A stretch of DNA of 64,000 nt, taken from IMG/VR virus record IMGVR_UViG_3300026519_000008, positions 1 through 64,000 of that record; one strand, written 5' to 3'. Under the pieces are notes generated by a model. It saw only the letters and a list, made by a program, of their open reading frames with translations, did not search any database and was not told where the DNA came from. This DNA is from a virus. A program made the position numbers and the translations under genes. Shown here piece by piece: positions 29,248 through 37,229 of the stretch (the first letter of the stretch is position 1; each line of letters opens with the position of its first letter).

Positions 29248-30861
29248 CTAGACACACTCAGGATTGCCGTTCAAATCAGCCGCTATAGCCCAATTCTCTT
29301 CAGGGGGAGGCTCATCCTCACAAGGCTCCGTAGACTGCAAAACCTCGTGGGTCAGCCCATCAGGCAAAGCGTCCACAAACCCAGAAGACGTGATATATAC
29401 CAAAGTCTTTTTGGCCCGTGTCACAGCTACATAACCCAAATTCCTCTCCTGTTCAATTTGCCACGGCAACCGTGCATACCTAGACGGGACAAGGTTAGCA
29501 TCCAACCAAAATACCCTATCCCACTCCAACCCCTTGGCCTTGTGAATGCTAGACAAAGTCAGCCTTGAAGACTTGTCCGCAAACAAATGCTCGATGGTAT
29601 TGATCAACCCTGGCACAGACCGGGACCGCTCAGGCAGGTGGTCAATGATCACCATAATCGTGCCAACCTTGTCCTCTACCGCAGCAGCCCGATCTTCCTT
29701 CCCCTGCTCCTCAAATTTTCTAATCTCTCTGATCATATAAGCATCAAGCTTATTGACCAGATCATCCACACTTTCAGCATTCTGCTTTTTGATCAAAGAA
29801 ATCAAACCTTGCCCAATCTCCCGACCAAGAACCGTCACTCCCACCCCGGCCCGAATGAACTTATAGGCCAAAGACACCAAGGGCTTGTTGTTCCTGCACA
29901 GAATCACGTCATCCTTGGTAAACGCCTCCGCCGTATAACTGCTCCAGTGCTCTACAACACCCTCTGGGGCTTCAGGGGCCGCCTCAATATGAGAGACCCA
30001 ATTCTGAGCTTCCGCCACCACCGCCTTAGGACACCTAAAACTGACCGACAGGGGCATCTCAAGGCAATTGAATTCCATCACCAAATTCTTGACCGATTCC
30101 GCATCAGCCCCCCTGAAACCATAAATCGCCTGGTGTGGATCTCCAACAGCTATCAGACGGCCTCCAGGCTTCAACATCATCCTGAGCATTTGCCGCTGAA
30201 TGGCCGAAAGATCCTGACACTCGTCCACCAACACTACATCGTTTTTGAAGAATGGTGCCCCGTAAACTACCGGCATGTACAGCTGGTCATTGAAATCAAT
30301 TTCACCCATGAAGGCTGCATGGATAGAATCTACCAAGACCCTCCTGGCACCCTCTATGGCCTCAGCCTCTTGATCATTCAAGTCCACCTGAAACCTGTCG
30401 ATCAGCCACCCCCAACTTTCAGGAGTATCCTCCATGAGAACTGTCTTAGGATTCCTAGGAGCCCCGGCTGGGACCAACCCGTGTGACTTTGCCAAGGCCA
30501 CCAGCCGCAACACTCCGGCTGGCATGCCCACCCTGGAATCCCAATACTTCTTGCAGATGTTGAAGGTCTTTCCAGTATCCAGCCGTACCCTCCTACCCTG
30601 GAGCACCCTCATCCACGCCCCATGCCCAAGCGCGTTCATGGTCTTACAGACCACGTGCTCAGGCATACGCTGAGCCAGTTCTACCGCGATTTTCTTGTTG
30701 AATGCCGCTGCTGTGATTTTGAGGTGGGATGGCAGCTCCGCCACCGCCGCCACCAGAGTGGAAGTCTTACCAGAGCCCGCCACTGCCTGGAGGCAAATGC
30801 TTCCAGACCCTTCCCGCAGCTCCTTGATGAATGCTAACTGTTGAGGAGAATATCTCATCAT
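29248..30861 (-). CDS. UvrD/Rep-like superfamily 1 helicase
   Basis: 537 residues. Walker A AVAGSGKT (residues 26-33), motif II VVLVDECQDLS, motif III GDPHQAIYGFRGA, motif V LSSIHKAKGLEW and motif VI YVAVTRAKKTL are complete. The short length and F-box-helicase-like layout suggest a recombination-regulating or replication-restart helicase. A 14-base motif copy (30291-30304) lies inside the gene and encodes GEIDFN. A promoter (30927-30956) and GGTCCC hairpin precede it. Confidence 0.88.
   Translation of the reverse strand: MMRYSPQQLAFIKELREGSGSICLQAVAGSGKTSTLVAAVAELPSHLKITAAAFNKKIAVELAQRMPEHVVCKTMNALGHGAWMRVLQGRRVRLDTGKTFNICKKYWDSRVGMPAGVLRLVALAKSHGLVPAGAPRNPKTVLMEDTPESWGWLIDRFQVDLNDQEAEAIEGARRVLVDSIHAAFMGEIDFNDQLYMPVVYGAPFFKNDVVLVDECQDLSAIQRQMLRMMLKPGGRLIAVGDPHQAIYGFRGADAESVKNLVMEFNCLEMPLSVSFRCPKAVVAEAQNWVSHIEAAPEAPEGVVEHWSSYTAEAFTKDDVILCRNNKPLVSLAYKFIRAGVGVTVLGREIGQGLISLIKKQNAESVDDLVNKLDAYMIREIRKFEEQGKEDRAAAVEDKVGTIMVIIDHLPERSRSVPGLINTIEHLFADKSSRLTLSSIHKAKGLEWDRVFWLDANLVPSRYARLPWQIEQERNLGYVAVTRAKKTLVYITSSGFVDALPDGLTHEVLQSTEPCEDEPPPEENWAIAADLNGNPECV
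30291..30304. repeat. 14-base motif copy 16
   Basis: Exact, orientation R; inside the UvrD-like helicase gene. Confidence 0.9.
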
Positions 30862-30926
30862 CCGCCTCTCCTAATAAAAGGTCCCTGGGGACCGTGTCCG
30901 CCAACCTCCAACCTCCAGTACCCCGT

Positions 30927-30956
30927 AGGGTACCACATGTCACTGCCGTTTGTCAA
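30927..30956 (-). promoter_or_regulatory. Promoter, TTGACA / 18 / TACCCT
   Basis: Minus strand: -35 TTGACA at 30951-30956, -10 TACCCT at 30927-30932; drives the UvrD-like gene. Confidence 0.6.
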
Positions 30957-30960
30957 ACCC

Positions 30961-31155
30961 TCAGAAAGACAGCGTTCTGTGCTGTCGGCACAACAGTACA
31001 AATGCCTTTAGCACGTCTTTATCATGCTGCGACAAACTCGCAAACGTCAGAGAGGCATTAAGTCCATACTGAAGCTCAGTCCTCAACTGTTCGATAACAG
31101 GTTGCGCCTCTTGGAGGGCCTTTGCAAACTCTCCTTCGGTTGGCTTCTGAGCCAT
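30961..31155 (-). CDS. Hypothetical helical protein
   Basis: 64 residues (MAQKPTEGEFAKALQEAQPV). AGGAAGAG precedes the ATG; it overlaps the previous gene by 73 bases. No family recognised. Confidence 0.5.
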   Translation of the reverse strand: MAQKPTEGEFAKALQEAQPVIEQLRTELQYGLNASLTFASLSQHDKDVLKAFVLLCRQHRTLSF

Positions 31156-31538
31156 CTCTTCCTCCTAGCAGACATCTCCCGCCTCCACCGGTTGTACCAC
31201 GGAAGCTTCTCAGGATGCCGCAGACACTTAATCCGTGTGTTCTTACTCCTGTCAGGCCAAGACGAGATATAGCCTTTCTTTTTCAAACATTTCCCGCGCT
31301 CAGCCTCTACCCGGATCGCTTCCACAAGAAGAACTGAAACTTTCTGAAGCTTTTCAATAGAACCCCCAGCAATCACCCCCTGGCGCTTCAATATCTCAAA
31401 GGCGTACAAAAGTGCTGTGGGACGTATATGCTTGGCATCCGTACTCAACTCCCGGACTGCTCTTTTGTACGCAACCCGCCCAGTTCTAAATATCGTGCCT
31501 GGAATTGTTCTCCTCCATCCCATCTCATAGACCCTCAT
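31083..31538 (-). CDS. Hypothetical basic protein
   Basis: 151 residues from MRVYEMGWRRTIPGTIFRTG, strongly basic at the C-terminus (RREMSARRKRWLRSQPKE). Start by ATGA overlap with the upstream stop. Possibly nucleic-acid-binding; no family recognised. Confidence 0.5.
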   Translation of the reverse strand: MRVYEMGWRRTIPGTIFRTGRVAYKRAVRELSTDAKHIRPTALLYAFEILKRQGVIAGGSIEKLQKVSVLLVEAIRVEAERGKCLKKKGYISSWPDRSKNTRIKCLRHPEKLPWYNRWRREMSARRKRWLRSQPKESLQRPSKRRNLLSNS

Positions 31539-31873
31539 TTCTGCACCCACCACTTGAGATCGTCAGGATTAACCGTACCCCCGTCCGCCTTTGTCTGACA
31601 GTAGTCATAAGCTACATGGTAGGGCATCGGATGGTTGGAATAACCTTCTACTGACAGACCACTCATATCTGCCAACTTATCCAAAAACAGACGGATAATG
31701 GGATGGAACCTGAGATACTGAAAAGGGACCCTAACCTGCCCAAACTTTTCTTGGTACTCCTCCTTGATGAACTCAACAGCCCGGTAGAACTCCCCAACAA
31801 CTGCGTACATGTTGCACGCATCCTGAATATCTATCGCAATCCTGTAATACCGCTTGACCTCATCATTATTCAT
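31535..31873 (-). CDS. Hypothetical protein
   Basis: 112 residues (MNNDEVKRYYRIAIDIQDAC), helical with aromatic residues. GGGAGATAGGAT lies before the ATG. No family recognised. Confidence 0.55.
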   Translation of the reverse strand: MNNDEVKRYYRIAIDIQDACNMYAVVGEFYRAVEFIKEEYQEKFGQVRVPFQYLRFHPIIRLFLDKLADMSGLSVEGYSNHPMPYHVAYDYCQTKADGGTVNPDDLKWWVQK

Positions 31874-31900
31874 ATCCTATCTCCCTGAACTCTTGGGGCC

Positions 31901-32098
31901 TCAGCCCACCAAATGAAACACTGTACCGTGAATATCTACGACAGTGCAGGTTGTACCAACTCTCAAAACCCACATTCCAGGCTTGAGAGTTTCGTTTAGC
32001 TGGTCAACGCGCCGACACCACTTGGACTTATCATTCAATTCTATAAACTCTTCCTCTCCAGACACCCACACACGTACAATGTACAGTCCCTGCGTCAT
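31901..32098 (-). CDS. Hypothetical beta-type protein
   Basis: 65 residues from MTQGLYIVRVWVSGEEEFIE; beta-type throughout. AAGGAGG precedes the ATG; promoter at 32144-32173. No family recognised. Confidence 0.55.
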   Translation of the reverse strand: MTQGLYIVRVWVSGEEEFIELNDKSKWCRRVDQLNETLKPGMWVLRVGTTCTVVDIHGTVFHLVG

Positions 32099-32143
32099 AA
32101 CTAACCTCCTTGGCCCCTTAGAGCCCGTTTGAGTGATACATTC

Positions 32144-32173
32144 ACCATACCTCAAAAACGTCAGACAAAGCAA
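32144..32173 (-). promoter_or_regulatory. Promoter, TTGCTT / 18 / TATGGT
   Basis: Minus strand: -35 TTGCTT at 32168-32173, -10 TATGGT at 32144-32149, just after the terminator at 32178. Confidence 0.55.
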
Positions 32174-32177
32174 TGCA

Positions 32178-32204
32178 GAAAGAGCGGGCCGAATGACCCG
32201 CTCT
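32178..32204 (-). terminator. Rho-independent terminator
   Basis: Minus strand AGAGCGGG-TCATTCGG-CCCGCTCT followed by TTCTGC; the U run is short. It ends the transcript of the 32229-32477 gene. Confidence 0.65.
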
Positions 32205-32228
32205 TCCGATCTACGCCCCTGTCCATAC

Positions 32229-32477
32229 TCAATGATGGGTGCTGTAAGCCCCCTCCATCACGTCTAAGACCATATGGACGTCCTGAAGATTGACCGACTC
32301 CCACGAGTCATCCATTACGGCCTTCAGAATTTCATCACGCATCCGCCGTAGTACGTACACCCCAGACTCCATGAACCCAGGCACCTTGAAATTGATTTCA
32401 TGTTGCTCACACAGCACCGCTAGCATTTCCATTTTCTCTGCCAGCGCCACCAACTGAGCCTTTACCAGATCGTCCAT
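32229..32477 (-). CDS. Hypothetical helical protein
   Basis: 82 residues (MDDLVKAQLVALAEKMEMLA), all-helical. A 14-base motif copy (32387-32400) lies within and encodes HEINFKV. AAGAGGTG precedes the ATG. No family recognised. Confidence 0.55.
   Translation of the reverse strand: MDDLVKAQLVALAEKMEMLAVLCEQHEINFKVPGFMESGVYVLRRMRDEILKAVMDDSWESVNLQDVHMVLDVMEGAYSTHH
32387..32400. repeat. 14-base motif copy 17
   Basis: Exact, orientation F; inside 32229-32477. Confidence 0.9.
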
Positions 32478-32550
32478 CCATCACCTCTTGAGTACCCAGA
32501 GTAGAATTGCCCACAAACTAAAACTCCGCTTTTGCCTGCCCCGCCTCCTA

Positions 32551-32612
32551 ACATTTCTGAATACTGAAATGTCTTTGCGTTTGGGCCACCGATTTACCGG
32601 CCGCCCAAACGC
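32551..32612. promoter_or_regulatory. Two adjacent inverted repeats between genes
   Basis: ACATTTC / GAAATGT (32551-32557, 32566-32572) followed by the perfect ten-base pair GCGTTTGGGC / GCCCAAACGC (32577-32586, 32603-32612) around CACCGATTTACCGGCC. No U run follows. The gap 32478-32622 has no gene; an RNA structure or protein site is likely. Confidence 0.5.
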
Positions 32613-32622
32613 CACTTCCCGA

Positions 32623-32808
32623 CTACCCTTTTCTCCCATTCACATCCCACCTCCCTTCCTCTAGGGTCTCCCCCCGATCCAGCCGAAGGGCCTCCAGCTC
32701 TTCATAACTGAGAGGCCAACGCCACCTGAGTTGAGGCTGGTCAGTATCAGAAACAGCCCGCTCAAAGTAATCCAACGTTTCCTGCTTGACATAGCTCCCA
32801 ATAACCAT
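32623..32808 (-). CDS. Hypothetical protein
   Basis: 61 residues (MVIGSYVKQETLDYFERAVS), ending DVNGRKG. AAAGGAGG precedes the ATG; own promoter at 32834-32863. No family recognised. Confidence 0.55.
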   Translation of the reverse strand: MVIGSYVKQETLDYFERAVSDTDQPQLRWRWPLSYEELEALRLDRGETLEEGRWDVNGRKG

Positions 32809-32833
32809 GGCACCTCCTTTGTAAGATAAAAAG

Positions 32834-32863
32834 ATGATACCACAGAAACGAGCTATTTGTCAA
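32834..32863 (-). promoter_or_regulatory. Promoter, TTGACA / 18 / TATCAT
   Basis: Minus strand: -35 at 32858-32863, -10 TATCAT at 32834-32839. Confidence 0.75.
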
Positions 32864-32868
32864 ACCAT

Positions 32869-33117
32869 CTAGTCGTCCAGCACCTCATCGTAATCAGAGA
32901 AATACCGAATCAACTCCTCACGATAGATACGAAAATCTCCGCCATCCTTACCGACTGCCTTGAGTTTACCCGCCTTGATCATCCTATAAATAGTTACACG
33001 GTGTTTACCTAGAATCCGCCTAAGCTCAGCCATGTTGTAACTAGGCTTATCTGGAATCCCCACAGACGGAAGAACAATATGCAGAAAATAACTGATGACT
33101 TTCTTCTGATCTGTCAT
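32869..33117 (-). CDS. Excisionase-family helix-turn-helix protein
   Basis: 82 residues from MTDQKKVISYFLH. MAELRRILGKHRVTIYRMIK then GKLKAVGKDGGDFRIYREEL matches the helix-turn-helix_17 / excisionase pattern. Start by ATGA overlap. It could be a transcription regulator or recombination directionality factor; it is a candidate binder of the dispersed motifs. Confidence 0.7.
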   Translation of the reverse strand: MTDQKKVISYFLHIVLPSVGIPDKPSYNMAELRRILGKHRVTIYRMIKAGKLKAVGKDGGDFRIYREELIRYFSDYDEVLDD

Positions 33118-33371
33118 ACCGGTAGACCCTCCCTTCTCGCCAGCCACTGCGGAATAGTTACCTGGATCATGTCTTCCTCCTTATCCAAGTCCTGAAATCT
33201 AAGCCCAGGCGTATCATCTCCAAGAACTCTCCAATCCACCAGTTTAGAGAGAGGAATCCAAACCTCTGCCGGTCCAGCATCTATAAAAACCAATACTGCA
33301 TTCTGCGTATGAGTCATATAAATCCCCACGTAATTCACCAGCCCATCGCTCCGCCCAATCAAATCATTCAT
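33114..33371 (-). CDS. Conserved small phage protein
   Basis: 85 residues from MNDLIGRSDGLVNYVGIYMT; contains AVLVFIDAGPAEVWIPLSKL and ends VTIPQWLARREGLP, a pattern common in small phage proteins of unknown role. AAGGAGG precedes the ATG. Confidence 0.6.
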   Translation of the reverse strand: MNDLIGRSDGLVNYVGIYMTHTQNAVLVFIDAGPAEVWIPLSKLVDWRVLGDDTPGLRFQDLDKEEDMIQVTIPQWLARREGLPV

Positions 33372-33381
33372 CTGCACCTCC

Positions 33382-35448
33382 TTAAGTCTTCGGCCGTATG
33401 AGCCCTCGCCTCCGCCTCCTCGCGGTCAAAGACCCCTCCTCAACCTGGTCTGTATCCACGCCTCGTATTTTACGAGCCCGCATTTTACCCCTACGATTTC
33501 GTTTGTCGAAATCAGGCCCTCGATACGAAGCCTTACGAGTAGCAATGATAAACACTGAGCCAGCCACCCCGTCCGCTAAGTCTTTAGATCCACTGGGCGG
33601 ATGATCAATTTTCCTACGCTCGGGGTCATAAACCAGCCCAACTAATTCCTGCTTCAGCAGTGAAACTTCAGGAAGCAATAAACGCTCATCACGAATCGAC
33701 GCCTTCAACTCCATGTATGGATCTACCTTAGCGTCAACTGATAAGACCCCAGCCCGAATCCCATTCTTTCTAAAACGTTGCAGCAAGGTAGCCGACTGAA
33801 ACTGGTCAGCCGTCACCCAACCAACTTTCACTATCTTGGCAAGCTCCAGTACCAACGAACCAACCTTATCCAGGTCAACCTCATCCGACGTCGGTGGTGT
33901 AACTCCCAAAACCCCATCTGTAGAAATGATAGGGATCGGACCTGCCGGTACTAAAACAAATTCCTGCTGATCGTCATCCCACTCCCTACGTTCAGCCGTC
34001 ATCTTGTACCCAGCCAACCTCGATACCCCAATCCCACAGAAGTCTCCGGTCAACGAAAGGTCAAGATGAATTGCATAAGTAGGAGACTCAACCTGCTCAA
34101 GAAACGAACGATTAATCAGCTTCGATACATCCTGTACAGTCGAAAGATCCACAAGATCCTTAACGAACAACTGCTGCCCACCAAAAGTCTTGGTATGCAG
34201 CTCCATGGCTTTAACCAGTAAATCACGCTGACGGATAAACTGGTTCCGACCTCCTACAGGCAATCCAGCTAGGTCCCTAATCGCAGCTTCAATATCCCTG
34301 GTAAAATCTGTCTTGTACTCAATCGGTACTTTGATAACAGAATCAAGATCAACCGCGTCACTGATCGAGTCCAAGATCCGACTCCGTCTTGAATCATCTC
34401 CAACCTCAACCAAAAACGTCTCTCCACTAAACTTCTCTTTGGGGATGGATTCCCACTGCGCCATGGTCATAATATAGATAGTACGAGAACCGTCCGCCTC
34501 CTCAGCCGCCTCTTTGATCTTCCTGTCGATAAAGTCCCCAGGGTAGTTAGCAGACGACACAATGAACAGTTTTCCAGGAACTCTGCCGTGATCCATAAAG
34601 CGGGATTTCATCCGCCGTATCAACGACGTGTACAACTTCTCAGCCTGATCGTATTCAGCCTCACCTGTATACTCTGCAAACTTGGAGTCCCGAACCCTGG
34701 CCATAAAGTTGACCTCGTCCAGTACTCCACCGTACACGTTCAACCCCAAAGCCGCAGTAGTCGATCCAGAAACCGGCATGAATACTATGTTCCCGGGAAA
34801 TCTAAGCTCAGACGTATAATTCGGATCAAATGGAAACAGTTTGGTGAAATAGGGAGACTGCTTCAACCTAGCCGCAAACTGCTCGAAAATAACCTTCTTA
34901 GCCAAAGACAGTTTTTCCGACTGATTGATGAAGACGATAGAAGATCCAGGAGCTAGCCCAAAGTCTATCTGAGGATTGTGATAACACGACAACCTGTACA
35001 ACGTATAGGCCATCCCCATATCAGCCAAGTAATTCTTACCAATCCCAATCGCACCACCAAGAACAATCTCTATCAGTGAATCAGCCCCTTCTCCGTGAAA
35101 GATATTCCACAAATGCTCCATGATAGGAGCACGAACAGCCCCACGCTGACCCATATAATCAGGAGACTCTACAAACTCCTGAATATCCACCATCCGATCT
35201 ACTTTCAATCCGCGCGGCTGAAGAAGCATTTGTGGGTCTTCATAGTTCAAGGCCAGAACCCAGTTCTCCAACATATGACGCGCTTGTGTTTGGTCTATCC
35301 ACAAATCTCCTTTGTACTCTACAGCATAACACCCCAACCAAGTTACGATCTTCTCCACAACCTCAGGCTCAAAATCATGTTCCTCAAGAAGGAATGACAC
35401 CGTCTTGGCAACTACGTCCTCAAGAAGGTACCAGCTATTATCAGCCAT
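33382..35448 (-). CDS. terL: Large terminase (packaging ATPase/nuclease)
   Basis: 688 residues. ATPase: GGAIGIGKN (residues 131-139, P-loop) and VLDEVN (242-247, Walker B). Nuclease: HLDLSLTGDFCGIGV, VTADQF and SKDLADGVAGSV supply the RNase-H-like acidic residues. It is longer than usual and carries an N-terminal helical part and a basic tail (TARRRRRGLIRPKT). The gene overlaps the upstream putative small-subunit gene by eight bases. It lies about 25 kb from the portal gene, an unusual split. Confidence 0.88.
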   Translation of the reverse strand: MADNSWYLLEDVVAKTVSFLLEEHDFEPEVVEKIVTWLGCYAVEYKGDLWIDQTQARHMLENWVLALNYEDPQMLLQPRGLKVDRMVDIQEFVESPDYMGQRGAVRAPIMEHLWNIFHGEGADSLIEIVLGGAIGIGKNYLADMGMAYTLYRLSCYHNPQIDFGLAPGSSIVFINQSEKLSLAKKVIFEQFAARLKQSPYFTKLFPFDPNYTSELRFPGNIVFMPVSGSTTAALGLNVYGGVLDEVNFMARVRDSKFAEYTGEAEYDQAEKLYTSLIRRMKSRFMDHGRVPGKLFIVSSANYPGDFIDRKIKEAAEEADGSRTIYIMTMAQWESIPKEKFSGETFLVEVGDDSRRSRILDSISDAVDLDSVIKVPIEYKTDFTRDIEAAIRDLAGLPVGGRNQFIRQRDLLVKAMELHTKTFGGQQLFVKDLVDLSTVQDVSKLINRSFLEQVESPTYAIHLDLSLTGDFCGIGVSRLAGYKMTAERREWDDDQQEFVLVPAGPIPIISTDGVLGVTPPTSDEVDLDKVGSLVLELAKIVKVGWVTADQFQSATLLQRFRKNGIRAGVLSVDAKVDPYMELKASIRDERLLLPEVSLLKQELVGLVYDPERRKIDHPPSGSKDLADGVAGSVFIIATRKASYRGPDFDKRNRRGKMRARKIRGVDTDQVEEGSLTARRRRRGLIRPKT

Positions 35449-36268
35449 CTATGTCCTCTACTTCTGCGTCGATAATAGCAGGTAGATCAATCCCATCACC
35501 GGATGTCTGCTTGAAATGCTCGATGAGCTTCCTTGTCCCCTCCACCATACGGTCCACCCCGCCGGGCACAGTCTTTCTAACATCCCCAACTACCCCGGCA
35601 AACGTATGTGACAAAGACACGTCCAGCTTGGTTGGCATCATGTCCCGAATACCAAGCTCCATTTCCTTCTTCAGAATATCCATACACTGTCTATGGTACA
35701 AATCTATATCCTTCTGGGCTAGCATAAGGATATAGTTGGAGTTCTTCTCGCGGGTCATAATAGCCTCAAGCCGCTCTTTCTGCTTACTCAAGGCCCAATG
35801 AGCCTCTGCCAAGGCGTCCCGCTTCTCCATCATCCCTACAAGCTCTTCCTTAGTCTGCTCATATTCCTTCTTGAGCACCCTGTCCTTGGTAATCCCCAAC
35901 ATCCTCTTCAAGCGCTGCACGATGGGAGCAGCGTACACTTTGAAATAACGCAACCGTAATGTTAGATCCCCAGTCGAAAACTCCTTCATCTTTTTGAACT
36001 TCTTCTGAATTATGTCCTCAGCTACAAACTCCTCCGGCCTACCTCTGACCACCAAAAGCAAAAAGACCTCAGCCAATTCGTGTATCGTAAGCTCCTGCAA
36101 AGGAATTAACTGTGGCGGGGGTTTACGCCCAGTAGGCGGATGAACAACCTCATACACACGCTTCCTCATGAAAGCGTTAAATTCCCCCTTATCACGAATA
36201 AGACTGTCCCCGGCCTTCTTATAGGAAAAGTCTTTGGACCTAGTACGCTCACGTCTTGTCTTACCCAT
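35441..36268 (-). CDS. Putative small terminase or packaging accessory protein
   Basis: 275 residues from MGKTRRERTRSKDFSY; basic start, then helices and coiled coil (KEYEQTKEELVGMMEKRDAL). Position directly before and overlapping the large terminase suggests a packaging partner. No small-terminase motif recognised, so this is inference. GGGG lies six bases before the ATG. Confidence 0.5.
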   Translation of the reverse strand: MGKTRRERTRSKDFSYKKAGDSLIRDKGEFNAFMRKRVYEVVHPPTGRKPPPQLIPLQELTIHELAEVFLLLVVRGRPEEFVAEDIIQKKFKKMKEFSTGDLTLRLRYFKVYAAPIVQRLKRMLGITKDRVLKKEYEQTKEELVGMMEKRDALAEAHWALSKQKERLEAIMTREKNSNYILMLAQKDIDLYHRQCMDILKKEMELGIRDMMPTKLDVSLSHTFAGVVGDVRKTVPGGVDRMVEGTRKLIEHFKQTSGDGIDLPAIIDAEVEDIDG

Positions 36269-37193
36269 CTTCATCCCCCACCGCACCAGACGGAACCTCA
36301 GCCTCCCACAAATCAGCTTCGTCCGGCTCCTCCGGAATAGCCGTCAAAACACCGCGCTCGCCTAGCTGAGCAATCTTGTCACTGTTCATCTTGCTGAGCA
36401 AAAAGATCACCAAGGAATCAAACGTCCACCCGGCAGCCCGGGTATCAAACGCCAAATCCCTAATCTGCTTGTAAACGCTCTTATCCAACCTAACCCAAAT
36501 ATGCTGCTTTCCTCCAAAGTCCAGAACCATGAAATTCGCCGGGACAGTATCTCCATACTTTCCGAACAGCTCATTAAGTACCCTGGACAAATCATCTACG
36601 GTCTTGATTTCCCCAGCCGCTACCCGCCGGTCAAACTCTTCTCTGGTAGTTTGGTCAGTAATCATTTGACGGTGCTGCTCAATCAACTCCTCAAATTCAT
36701 CTGCCTCCATCATCACCAAATCGGCCGCTTCATCAAGCTCACGTTCCCGAGCAATACGCTCCATCAAATGAACCATCTTATTGATGTTGTTCTTCCCACG
36801 AATAGCGTTCATACGCACAGTGGCAGCCATACGCTCGATCTCATCCCCAGACAACTCTCCTGGAGCCACCACTAGAACACACTTCTCAGATCCAAGCTGC
36901 CTCAGGGCCTCGTACCGATGCTCCCCGTCGATGATAATGTAGTCGATTAGGTCAGGATCACCTGGAAACTCTTCGTGAATCTCATAATCCTCAGGCTTTT
37001 CAAAGGCCAAAAAAGGCTGCAAGAATCCATACTCCTCAATATCACGCACAAGTCTATTGAAAATTTCTGGATTCTGCTGGTTTGGGTTCCAGTCGTTCGG
37101 GATAACCGAGTCTAAACGCACAGCACGTAGGACACACGGCTTTCCCGCTACAATTACTTCCATTTCTGGATATTTCTCTAGGTCCTGGGACAT
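36261..37193 (-). CDS. ParB/Srx-domain protein
   Basis: 310 residues. PNDWNPNQQNPEIFNRLVRD then EYGFLQPFLAF, YIIIDGEHRYEALRQLG and TVRMNAIRGKNN form a ParB-type N-terminal domain. No ParA-like ATPase is in the window, so plasmid-style segregation is not shown; many phages carry lone ParB-like proteins with CTPase or nuclease roles. A GCGTGGGGAAAGA element ends just before its ribosome site. Confidence 0.75.
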   Translation of the reverse strand: MSQDLEKYPEMEVIVAGKPCVLRAVRLDSVIPNDWNPNQQNPEIFNRLVRDIEEYGFLQPFLAFEKPEDYEIHEEFPGDPDLIDYIIIDGEHRYEALRQLGSEKCVLVVAPGELSGDEIERMAATVRMNAIRGKNNINKMVHLMERIARERELDEAADLVMMEADEFEELIEQHRQMITDQTTREEFDRRVAAGEIKTVDDLSRVLNELFGKYGDTVPANFMVLDFGGKQHIWVRLDKSVYKQIRDLAFDTRAAGWTFDSLVIFLLSKMNSDKIAQLGERGVLTAIPEEPDEADLWEAEVPSGAVGDEDG

Positions 37194-37204
37194 ATTAAAA
37201 CCTC

Positions 37205-37217
37205 GCGTGGGGAAAGA
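37205..37217 (-). repeat. GCGTGGGGAAAGA element, copy 10
   Basis: Between the glycosyltransferase stop and the ParB-like ribosome site. Confidence 0.85.
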
Positions 37218-37229
37218 CGAACAGCACCC

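Noticed and set aside
29587-30486. Plus-strand open frame opposite the UvrD-like helicase
   Set aside because: All helicase motifs are on the minus strand, so the plus frame is a shadow.
36261-37193. Plasmid-type partition system
   Set aside because: Only the ParB-like gene is present; no ParA ATPase or TGTTTCACGTGAAACA-like parS site was seen.
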